64,000 nt of DNA from Penium margaritaceum (lineage: Eukaryota; Streptophyta; Zygnematophyceae; Desmidiales; Peniaceae), in the NCBI GenBank assembly GCA_023375785.1, contig SZWC01002403.1, positions 150,165-214,164 of the forward strand, read 5' to 3'. Each line of letters begins with the position of its first letter. Within the stretch, counting starts at the first letter, position 1. The position numbers were made by a program, and so were the translations under genes. The notes under the pieces were generated by a model. The model worked only from the letters and a program-made list of their open reading frames with translations. It was not told the DNA's origin and searched no databases. Below are positions 42,626 to 52,799 of the stretch, in pieces.

Positions 42626-43174
42626 TGTTACGTACCAGTCGTATACGAGTCCCTAATCTTTTTGAGTGGGCATCTCTATCATTACACGATTAGCCCACCA
42701 CGCGTCGAGACCTCAATTTTCACCCCGATGGTCAATGGTAACTCGGCCAACGGTCCTTGCCCTCTGGCAATCCTTCTCGCACTTTCTGACAACTTTGACC
42801 ACTTTCAAGAATCATCGATAGAAGTGTCAGGACCTTTTGATCGACTTCTCGACGCATAAAGAAATACTGAGATTGATAAAGATGCATCTCGCATCTTTGT
42901 TGTTCATCTTCGAAGTCCCCCAATTTCTTGACGGATCTTCTTGATTTGACCACTAATGATGCGACTCCACACGCGTTGCTCAACGATCGACCCAACGACC
43001 CCGACTATGTTTCATTTGTAACTTGACACTTCTATGTATGTGTTCGGTCATTTCAACACTTGTCATCAAAGTAAACTTATCGCTAACTATAGATTGTTCA
43101 AGTTTCCCAAGTTTTATGCATGTCCTGCCTCACAACATTCACCCGCTCAGCATTCCGCTCCATTCGGCATAAAA
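42626..43174 (+). repeat. 5' LTR of C1
   Basis: It starts TGTTACGTACCAG and ends GGCATAAAA before the primer site; 549 bp. Homologous to 56919-57468 and 58587-59138. Confidence 0.88.
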
Positions 43175-43953
43175 CTTGGTATCAAAGCGCAACGGTGCTG
43201 GAGAGGCATGTGACTGCTTTACCCATCCAGAGGAATACTTGGAAAAAGCCGTCCGTGCATCTCGCATGTCAAGACTTTGCAGACTTTGCGACTGCGACGT
43301 GAAGCAAGCGAGCGCATCTGACGACCAGCAGTGGGTCTTTCGCGATGACTTCGGCGATGGAGGAGTAGAACGTGCCCAGGGATGGCAAACCTGCTGCGTC
43401 TACCGTTAGCCTCGACGTCGACAACAGGAACAACAGGAGGCAGCGGACAATAGGCGCGGATCAACGTTCCACGTTTGAGGGGATCAACATCCATCTCATC
43501 CAACAAATCATCCGCTCATCCATCTGATCCAACAAATCATCCTCACAACTTTCACCCGCTCAGCATTCCGCTCCATTCGGCATAAAACTTGGTATCAAAG
43601 CGCAACGGTGCTGGAGAGACATGTGACTGCTTTACCCATCCAGAGGAATACTTGGAAAAAGCCGTCCGTGCATCTCGCATGTCAAGACTTTGCAAACTTC
43701 GCAATTGCGACGTGAAGCAAGCGAACGCATCTGACGACCAGCAGTGGGTCTTTCGCGATGACTTCGGCGATGGAGGAGTAGAACGTGCCTAGGGATGGCA
43801 AACCTGCTGCATCTACCGTTAGCCTCGACGTCGACAACAGGAACAACAGGAGGCACCGGACAATAGGCGCGGATCAACGTTCCACGTTTGAGGGGATCAA
43901 CATCCATCTGATCCAACAAATCAACATTGCGATGGAGGCTCTTCGCAAAGCAA
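43128..43953 (+). repeat. 413-bp tandem duplication over LTR end, primer site and leader
   Basis: Two head-to-tail copies (starting 43128 and 43541) that differ at only about 3 % of positions by eye, so each contains a primer site TGGTATCAAAGC (43177 and 43590). The copies are far more alike than the C1 LTRs, so the duplication is much younger than the insertion. Confidence 0.85.
43177..43188 (+). other. Primer-binding site of C1
   Basis: TGGTATCAAAGC after the LTR; C2 has TGGTATCAGAGT at 59141. Initiator tRNA-Met type. Confidence 0.8.
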
Positions 43954-45461
43954 GTGCACAGAAGGCGATGATCATCAAGAGACATACCCAACTCTCTGTA
44001 GAAGCAGTCACTGATTGGCCATCACCGACGAATATCCAAGACATTCGAGTTTTTCTTTGATTCTGCAACTACTACCGGCGATTCATACCTGATTACTCTT
44101 GAGTGTCAGGGTCTCTCCCCAATCTCACTCAAAAAGAGAAAAGGAGTGGTAATTGAGAGACAGAAAACAAGAAGAATTCACTGCTTTGCGGTACGATGTG
44201 ACCTCAGCGCCAGCCTTATGATTAGCCGATCCAACGGTCGACTAGGCCATTGCTATGGACTCTTCAGATCAAGTTGTCGGTGCTGTCCTCCTACAAGACC
44301 ATGGCAACGAAGAGCAACTGGTTGCATACATGTCACAAAACTATGAGGACCATAACTCAACTACGACGTACAGGAGAAGGAGATACTAGCGGTCCTAGAT
44401 GCATTTAAGACATGGCAGTGCTATCTTCAATGCTGCCGATGCATCGTACGCACTGACCACCATGTGCTGAAATACTGAAGGATGCAGCCGAACCTCACTC
44501 GATGTCATACCGGATGGATGGAGTTCCTTGAATCCGGGTTTGACTGTGATATCGAGTACCGGCCAGGCATAACCGACCCAATAGAGGCATTAAGCAGCCG
44601 ACCAGATCTGATGGCTGGGGTTGCGACACTATAGCTGCCGTGAGACCCGTATCTCAAGAAGTTGTTCATACGAGGCTACGACCAGCATGGCGGATACGAC
44701 AAGGCGAATTTCTGGTACAATGCACCCCATTGGCAGTGACGATTCACTCACCAGGTGGTCGTTCCCCCGAACGATGAACTCCGCCGCATGCAACTGGAAG
44801 AATGCTACAACACCGGTCCACGTAGACATTTCAAAGAAGACAAGACGTTGAAGAAGCTGGCCAAGCACTACTGATGGGACAAGATGTAATCCAACATGAC
44901 CAACTTCTGCAAATCCTTCGACAAGTGTAAGCGACAAAAACCCCGTCGCACACGGCCACCCCGACTTTTGTAGCCGCTCCCCTTTCTGACGGAACCGTGG
45001 ACCAACATCTCCATGGACTTCATCACGGAATTACTGGTCACACCCAAGGGTTATGAGGTAATCCTCATGGTTGCCGGTAGGTTTTTCAAAATTTCTCACT
45101 TTGTTCCGATGAGGATCACTGTCATCGTCAAAGGAACAGCAATGATGTTTCTAAACAACATTGTACGGCTACACAACGTGCCTAGGACCATCACAAGCGA
45201 AAGGGAGGGTCAAATTACGTGTCCTGTTTGGCGCAAACTGATGACTCGCTACGGCAGTCGGATCTAGATTTCATCCTCAAACTGATGATCGAGCAGACTA
45301 ATAAGATACACGAACAATTTCTTCGAACATTATATGAACCTCACAGGATGGATTGGGCATGAAAACTCTTGACCGCCAAAATCGCATACAATTTGATGAT
45401 CTCTACCGCAACAGGTAGGACTCCGTTTGAAGTGGTGTATGGAAAACTTCCCGGCTGGTGC
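43954..45461 (+). pseudogene. C1 remains of gag, RT/RNase H and integrase
   Basis: Pieces align in order with C2: a gag N-terminal segment, the end of RT (IQDIRVFL, near 44035), RNase H, and the integrase core (MDFITELLVTPKGYEVILMVAGRFFKISHF at 45013-45105, plus NNIVRLHNVPRTITSERE near 45160). The coding region is heavily degraded and incomplete. Confidence 0.7.
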
Positions 45462-45904
45462 CCTCGCCTTTGCTTGCCCTCCTTGCTTGCAAGAGCAAGC
45501 AAGCACGAGGGATAGAGCAAGAGTGGGGACGAGGGTGCAGGAGAGATGTCATCGAGAAATTGGCGAGATCCTTGCACACGATGATTTTGCGGTGACACAT
45601 AAAAAATGAATCTTGAGATTGTTTAGATCAAACTACGAGTTTCAAAACCAGAAAAACTCGTGTGAACTTACAAGTCCGGGATAGTATCCCCCCTCCCTCA
45701 TTTGGACCCATAACGAGGGGGCGAGATAAAAATAGAAATGAGCCTCTGGAGACTTGAAACATTTGAGTCTCCCTACACAGGTCATTGATGACGATCACCC
45801 CCAGAGTGACGTGGAGAGAAAAGCCCCTTGAGCAAGCTTTGGATGCGATTATGCAAACTCTGACGACAACCTAAGTGCAGGAGCTAGAGATTCGACCCGT
45901 TATA
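45462..45904 (+). repeat. 5' LTR of D (partial)
   Basis: It matches 56333-56776 (GCCCTCC..GAGCAAGC..GGGATAGAGC; AACGAGGGGGCGAG; GACGAC.ACCTAAGTG) and ends GTTATA. It follows C1 integrase sequence directly. Confidence 0.72.
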
Positions 45905-46648
45905 GTGGAGGAGGACAACTCTCGTAACCAAGTATGTAACAGTTTCGGTGGCTATAGGAGATACAAAACGCCGTGAGGAGCTGTAGCAATAGCAGAAGCA
46001 TCAAAGAGTGGTACGTCCTCAAAACGTAACCACTTTAAATGCTATAGATTGCATTGTAAAGCTCTTGAGGAACTCTAGTTTTTTCTACCAGCTCCTCTAG
46101 GCTTCTTCCACTTGCCAGGGAACTAGGTGGAGTTTTCTTGGAAGGGTGGGGAGTCTCCACTCCCAAACCACCAACTCTTTCCCCCCTTTCCAAGGCTCCC
46201 TCCTTCCTCCTTCATCCAAAAACAAGGACAACACTTCTTCTCAGGACGAGGGGCTCTCACGACCTAAGAGCACCCTCAGAAAGAGGGTGAGACCTTGAAG
46301 ATTTTTGACGGCTTCCCCAACGCCACCAGCTCAAGGGAGACGCCGCCAAGAGACGCAGAAGGCGTCAATGAATGTGAGGAGGAGGCCAAGGAAGACAAGA
46401 AGACAAGGGGAAGACAAGAAATAAGAAAGAGGGAGTGCAGGAGTTGCTAGAAGAAACCATAACTCATCTCCTACTTTTACCCCTTGTGTTTTTGTGAGCG
46501 GCACTTATATTTCTTGTCATTCCCTTGAATTACAACATTTTTTCCCCCTAGATTCTAGTAGCTACCAAGTGCTATGAGTCACGACTTACAGAGACTAGTT
46601 TCAAAATCCGCGTGATTGTGTCGACTGTGGTGGCCTAGAAAAATACTA
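45905..46648 (+). other. D leader, first part
   Basis: About 740 bp of noncoding, pyrimidine- then purine-rich sequence (46170-46230 C/T-rich; 46370-46430 A/G-rich). No standard primer site is obvious after the LTR. It ends at the TA target site of the pogo-like element. No gene is seen. Confidence 0.5.
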
Positions 46649-49642
46649 CCCTAGTGAACTTTGATTTCGACCACTGAGTTGTGCCATGATTTTTTCGACG
46701 AGTTTTTTGCCTTTTGTAATTGTTTTGGGGGTATGTTTGAAATCAACAGAAAAAGGGGTGGATTGTTAAATTCGACAATAGAGCCTATTCAATTCTTCTA
46801 TTTTGACGAGAGGGTCGACCGTTCGCATTTTCGGTGCCTAAAATGAACCATCCAAACGGACAGAACTGGTGCGGACCACATCCAATGTGTCGCGAATCGG
46901 GTTCGTATGTAGTATGTGGCCGAAGAGCAAAGGAGCTGGCAGTCGAAGGCTTTTTGTGCATGTTTTAGTGTCTCTTGCACAGTCCTTCAGTTGTCACACT
47001 GCCATACCCTGCCAACTAACCAGTCACCATGGACCATTTCCTGAGCATGGTTACTCCTGAAGATCGTACGCGTCGCCTCATGTAGGCACCCTGGCACGGG
47101 CCACCTGCACGTGCCCCTTGCCTTGCCGTTCTGTTGGTCGGCCTTGCAAGCGGATGGCACAAACCTTTGACGACTCCTAGGAACCATGGTCCTCACCGGA
47201 GGGATACTCCTTCTATCTGGAGTGGGAGGCTTCGGCTCAATAGAACCAGGCATCACCACTCACCCTTCCCTCAACCATCCCGCTCATCATCGCCCAAGAG
47301 GGAGCTGGTAAACGAAAGCTTTCATAGACATGCACCATGCGTGGAGCTGCACCACATGTGTGGAACTACAGTCCTGGTGCTGGTCTGTCTAACATCAACA
47401 AGGGAGCAGGGACCATGTCCGAGCAGCCACGATCATCCCCCAGAGTGCGGCCCGTGCATCGCCCGGCAGCTGTCGCGGAGAAGGGAAAAGGGCCAGCTGT
47501 CGAGCCAAGTTCCAAGAAGCGCCGCCCGCCTGTGCACTGGAGGTCTCATTCCGCAAGCATCGTCATCATTGATGGCTTGCTGTAATCGGGCAACAACCCC
47601 CATCTGAACCCCGACTTCGTTGGACCAACCGCTGCATCAAGCAAAGATCCACCAATCCAGCCGTCGGTCCAGCAGCTTTAGTCATCATCGAGCGGCACAC
47701 AGAGCAGCAGCAGTAGCAGCAGCAACAGCAACAGTGAGCAGTCTAGTGATAATTCTATAGACACAGAGTGTCTGCAGCTGACTATGACGCAGTCAACGAC
47801 AATGAGGTCCTCGTCTGGCAGCTGCAGCAATCGCAAAAGGGGTTGGTATTGCGACTGGTCTGGAAGTGGACACTTCCAAACAATTTACAAGGCTTACAAA
47901 ACCTATGGAAGTGCCTACGCTGTCATTCAACCCTTGAAACGGATGTTTCGTACGCCCGACAGGTTTTTGGTATTCGACACCCTCGCACTGAGTACTGTCC
48001 GTAGTTGGTTTGTGGATGGCACAAAAGTGCTCAAGCCCCAGTACAAAGGAGAAGTCATTGCCTCCATGTCCACCGGTCCATCTGTCCCAAACGTCTCAAA
48101 GGAGAGGGTGCACGGCTGCAGGGGGAAGCGGGCATGGCTCGCAAATAAGCCCAACCTCATGGACGCCATGAAAGGTCGACTCACCGCCGCTCGCGATGCC
48201 GGACGCGTTCCCAACTCAAAGGGCATCCGGCACAAAATCCGAGGCATTGTTGCACTGCATGCCCCTGATGAGCTGGAGTGGTTGGGAATGCGTGCTTTCA
48301 GCTGGACGTGGGTTTGTAAATTCATTGCTAAAGAGCTTGGATGGGCGTGGTGCTGTGCAACAACAGCTGTGCAGAAGGTTCCGGACGACATGGAGGCACA
48401 GGTGCTGACGATGCATCGCCGAGCGACGTGCATGGTGACAATGTACGGGGTTTCCCTGTTTATGGTGCTAAACACTGACCACACGGACGTTCAGCTCATA
48501 CCGGCAACTGGTCACACGTATGCACCATGCGGATCTTCAGATGTCGACATCGTCGGTTTTGGAGGATAAGCAACAGATTACTGCCGTTGTGACATCGATG
48601 ATGACCGGCAGCCTCCTTCCCATGCAGCTCATTTTTGGAGGCAATACTCAGCGCTGTCTCCCCCATTGTCCAAATGTCGACATTTTCACAAATGCCGGTT
48701 GGGATCTCACGCTCACCCAATTGCACTAGGCCAACAGAGACACGACGAGGTAGTGGGTCCGTAATGTCGTCCACCCGTACTACCAGACAACGTGCAAGGT
48801 GCTAGGGGTTCGAGAGGGTGAGGGCCACATCATTCTCGTGCTGGACACTTGGCGTCCCAGTACTGTAGCTCATTCTAGGAGTGGCTCTGGGATGATTTCC
48901 CGTACATGCACACGGCTTACTTCCCCGCCAGATGTACCCCCAAAGCCCAGCCTGCTGACGTAGGCACTATCTGCCCACTGAAGAACAAGCTCGAGGTGTT
49001 GTGTTTGGAGTGGGGGACTGAACGGTCGAGGGAGGGAGGGAGCATGCATCTTGGGATGGGTGTACTGAAAGAGGCTGATTCTAGATGGTTCTACAATACC
49101 TGGATGTACGTCCGTGACCCTGCGTCCATGGTAAAGAACGCATGTGGTCGATGTAACTTGCCCCGGGTGTTTGAGCCTGCATTCCAGAGAGCGGCTGCAT
49201 CATTCGCAAGACACCTTCTGTTCCATGATGACCCCATTTCGAGGACGACTATGCAGTATGAATTCTACCATGTTATGTCATGTTCTCTCATGTTTCTAAA
49301 TCAATTTCTTTCGGTCATTTCTCTCGCCATCCGCATGTCCCCTCAGTTTTTTTATCTCATGTGTGCACAACCACGTTTTGCGTGATTGGTTTGTAGATGT
49401 GCATGCAAAGGTTCGTCGAATTACTTTAAGTCAAAGAATATGACTGTTTACCACACAAAAGGAACGAGATGGAAACGTAATAGAACCCGGGCATGGTTTG
49501 CACCAAGAAATGTGGGTGGCACCTTGAATGAGACGAATGCATTTTGGAATTACATTGGTGGTACTTATGAATTCGACGAAAACCATTTTTGACAAAATTT
49601 GACCATGGCAAATAGTTAATATCCAAATGAGAGTTCACTGGG
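46649..49642 (+). mobile_element. pogo/Tigger-like DNA transposon (Tc1-mariner superfamily)
   Basis: 2994 bp between TA dinucleotides (46647-46648 and 49643-49644). The ends are inverted: left CCCTAGTGAACTTTGATTTCGA; reverse of right CCCAGTGAACTCTCATTTGGA (about 20 bp, a few differences). It contains one transposase pseudogene (47337-49385). TA duplication and a DDD transposase of the Tigger/jerky type agree. It is inserted in the leader of gypsy D, so it is the innermost layer of the nest. Confidence 0.78.
47337..49385 (+). pseudogene. pogo/Tigger-like transposase (decayed)
   Basis: A cut-and-paste transposase of about 650 codons. The N-terminus (from ATG 47337, or 47415) carries a basic KKRRPP nuclear-localisation-like motif near 47512, then a Ser/Asn-rich stretch. 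A DNA-binding helix-turn-helix region follows around GHFQTIYKAYKTYGSAYAV (47865-47925) and LSTVRSWF (near 47990), and a second segment around LADKPNLMDAMKGRLTAARD-type sequence (48140-48200). Catalytic Asp residues: NTDHT (Asp codon 48477-48479), LVLDTW (48844-48846), QPADVG (48957-48959). It is dead: in-frame stops at 47583, 47679, 48727 and 48751, and frame changes near 48562 and 48875. The KQQITAV, LPMQLIF and ARCTPKAQPADVG blocks are typical of the family. Confidence 0.82.
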
Positions 49643-49802
49643 TATCTTTCTACCGTGTGGTTCTGTCAACCGTGGTGGCCTGGGAAAACATAAATGAAAT
49701 CTATAATATTTTCATCGTTCGTGAGATCAAGGAGATTTCGGGAGGCGACACCTCCTCAAAGCTGTGGGGTGATCCTCACAAGGGTCTTTACGTGCTAGTT
49801 GC
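49643..49802 (+). other. D leader, second part
   Basis: It continues the D leader after the transposon. It contains GTCAACCGTGGTGGCCTGGGAAAA (49665 onward), nearly repeating the sequence just left of the transposon (46618 onward) in direct orientation. Confidence 0.5.
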
Positions 49803-51870
49803 ATGGGTGACAGAACGGCAAGTGCCAGACCGTCCAATACCAAGAAGAGAAAGGTGGTTACAGCCTCACCACACGTCCTTGGTGGACTCCATGTCTTGGA
49901 AGCCGTCGTCGCGCGGACAATTGTCAAACCAAAGGCAACCTTACCTCCGAAGGCAGCCAGCGCCAACTTTGGCGGCACAAAGAAGCGTAAGAAAGCCAAG
50001 AAAGTGCTAGACGAGTACGTCAAAGTGCACGTGGACGACCCCCATGCGACGGACAACAGGCTTGAGGTGGACCACCCGAGCATGGACCCTGACAAAGAGC
50101 ACGATGCCAACGATGGCAAAGGCGACGAGGATTGTGATCATCACCATCGTCGTGCGGCAAAATCGATCCGATCACTTGAGAAGGTCAAGATGCTTGCCAG
50201 ATTGCCTAAAGCTGCCAACCGCAGCAAGGCTTCCGAGAGCAGCAAAGGCGCCAAAAGCAGACACACGATAAGTTCCCACAAGAACAAGCCAGACGATGCC
50301 GCAGCGAAGGCAATTTGGAATTACCGCCAAAGGCTTGATGAGTTGGCTGCCGAGCCTGTGGGCCAACTCAAGCTCACCACCGACGTTGGAGGTGTAGTAC
50401 CACCAAGAGGAGTGGGGGTGGAACCCCCTTCCTACGATGTGGCTACGATGGGACAGACCAGTGCCTACTTGAGCATCGTCGCTGACAACATCCTCCTCTA
50501 GACAGTACGACTCCTTGGAGGTGTGTACCCAAACCATACCCTCATAAAGTGGGTTAAGGTACACGGACAGCACGAGGCCCTGGAAGCCATCGTCGATGCT
50601 CTGACGACATCGGAGTTGGATTTTATGTTGACCAACTTGCTGGCCCACGTCAAGCAATGTATCATGGACCTCAACCGTGATCACCAGGTGCAGCGCCTGG
50701 CCGCTGATGAGGCAAGCTGCCGATGCAACGACCACGACAAGGCGTTGCACAACATCACCCAGGTGCGGATGCAACAGTAACTACAACAGGTCGCACACGC
50801 TGATGCCACCGCTGATGGCAGCGACGACTTGCCTACCTCGTCGACATCGAGGCTGGTCATGAACATGTCCTTCCTCCGTAGTATGGAGATCTTGCGGAAG
50901 GGCGTGAAGCTGACCGTCTGGCTGAATCATATGGAGCACGTTGTTCGTGTCCACAAGGTGCCACTCGGTCATTGGGGCAACCTCGCCACGACGTGACTTG
51001 AGGAAAAGCTCTTCAAGTATATGGTAAAGGAGTGGGGTGTGTAGCAAACACACCTTGAGTGGCAACCCATGCCGTGGGAGGCCTTCTGTGATCATACATA
51101 AGAAATTCATCCAGTGTAAAGAGAACATCGCACCTTCCACAAGATCAAGGACTTCAGACAGATGGGTAGCTTCCTTGAAGCCTACTTTAGCGAATGTACC
51201 ACACTTGTGGAGGAAGCTAAATCCTTCACAGAGGGAAATGGGACCTAGACCTTCAGATACCCAAAGTGCATGCTGTTGGAGTAATTTTGTGATGGTGTAG
51301 CTAGGAAAAAGCTGGAGGAGAAGATCACCATGACGGCTGATGGCCAAGCTTAGACAAGCTGACGGGCGCTAATGACTACATGTGTGAAGTATACTTGGCA
51401 AACCTGAAGCACTACTTAGACGCACAGCCAAAGGCGCGTGCACAGCAAGGCCGCAAAATGTACATGGACACAATAGGGGCTGGTGGATGAGCCAGATAGA
51501 GAGGCGGGGCCAAGGGCAAGTAACCCGCAAACCTTTCAGCCAAGAAGGATGGTGGGCACAAAGCCCCCAACAACAAGCACGGTCACGACAATAACGAGCT
51601 GCACGCGATGCGTGAGCGTCACAACATAGCCTTCCGCGATGGGCTCTGGCACAACTAGATGCAGCCTGGCCACTTTAGGGCCTATTTCCCTGAGGTTGCT
51701 GGTGGTGGGCAAGAGGCCTTGGCATTGCCCGTAGCTACGGCAAGTCGTGGAGATGGTGCAGCAAGAGGGCGCGGGCAGAGCTGTGGACAGAGCCGTGGTC
51801 GCGGCGATGGGCCCCGCCGTGGTAACAGAAAGGGCCGTGGGCGGGTTTTCCCTACCCCTGAGTGACGTTA
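49803..51870 (+). pseudogene. D gag region with basic N-terminal domain
   Basis: Start ATG 49803 (MGDRTASARPSNTKKRKVV). The first 230 codons are strongly basic with two nuclear-localisation-like clusters (TKKRKVV; GTKKRKKAKK), followed by an acidic/His stretch (near 50070-50150). Capsid-like sequence then follows (MNMSFLRSMEILRKGVKLTVW and NHMEHVVRVHKVP near 50860-50960), a zinc-knuckle segment (near 51650-51700) and an Arg/Gly-rich tail (ARGRGQSCGQSRGRGDGPRR near 51755-51815). The family is assigned from position; the basic N-terminal domain is atypical for gypsy Gag. The region is broken. Confidence 0.6.
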
Positions 51871-52680
51871 GTGGGGGCCATTTAGGGGTAAAACTGGATC
51901 ACGGGTGTGGGTTCATGTTTTTAGATGAGGATATTAATCAATTTGAGGTTTTGATGGCTTCAAAATTCTCTGTTGTTTTCTCTCCTCTTGTACAGCCTCA
52001 TTCTACACTTACCTACCAGTATTGCCCACTAAACCTTGCGTCTCCGGACGAGATTCATGATTGTACATGCTTAGTGGTGGTAACACTGACCATTGTACAA
52101 GAGTTGTATGATGTAGTGATCACAACAAACACCCTCAAAGCGATGAGTTCAATCATGTTTGCTGTACCATTGGTTGATGATTTTGACCCAGTCAAATTTA
52201 AAGACCGGAAGATGCTTGCCGAATTCACACGTGCTCGCAAGATGTTGACTTGAGTAGGTGAATCATCGGAGCTACGGCGTCCACCATATAGATTCTGTGT
52301 CTATCATAGACTCGGCTTGCCATCGTCAAGCCTGTTTACTCAGAAGATTGGAGGTAACATGATGATGTAGTTCAAAGGACAACTTAGTTGGTGCTCCCAT
52401 GAACGTATTGGCTGACACCAGAGGGGATGACTCCTTTATTAGCCTTGGCTTTACCAGATAGGTGGGCCTCAAGTGCGAGCCACTTAATGAGGCAATTGTT
52501 GTCAGTGAGAACCATAAAGTTCCCAGGATCGATACCTGTAAAGCAAAGAATTACATTCAAGGTTACACACAGAGTGTCACCTTGAAGGAAATCAACCTTC
52601 TTGACCCATTCCACGTGGTGCTAGGCGATCCCTGGCTACGTGAAAACAAGGCACTGGTATCCTTTGAATAAAAATGATTG
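51871..52680 (+). pseudogene. D protease-like region
   Basis: Between gag and RT, where the aspartic protease lies in gypsy elements. The end reads LLDPFHVVLGDPWLRENKALVSFE (52600-52670), the typical gypsy 'ilG.dWL' block before RT. The protease signature itself is not clear. Confidence 0.5.
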
Positions 52681-52799
52681 ATCCTTCAGAAGGGACAACA
52701 TCGGTTTATCTTGATTCTAAGTATGGAATCGTCGCCGGCCTGACTAAAATTCCATGTCAGCTTGTCTGCGATGCACATCAAGAAACGAATTTGACAAGG

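Noticed and set aside
42626-45461. Two separate partial family-C elements (42626-45461 and 56777-57468)
   Set aside because: Identical CATGG flanks and continuous domain order show one element split by D.
45462-45904. SINE (a GATTCGACCC box resembles a Pol III B box)
   Set aside because: No A box at the right distance and no tail; the repeat pairs with 56333-56776 as LTRs of gypsy D.
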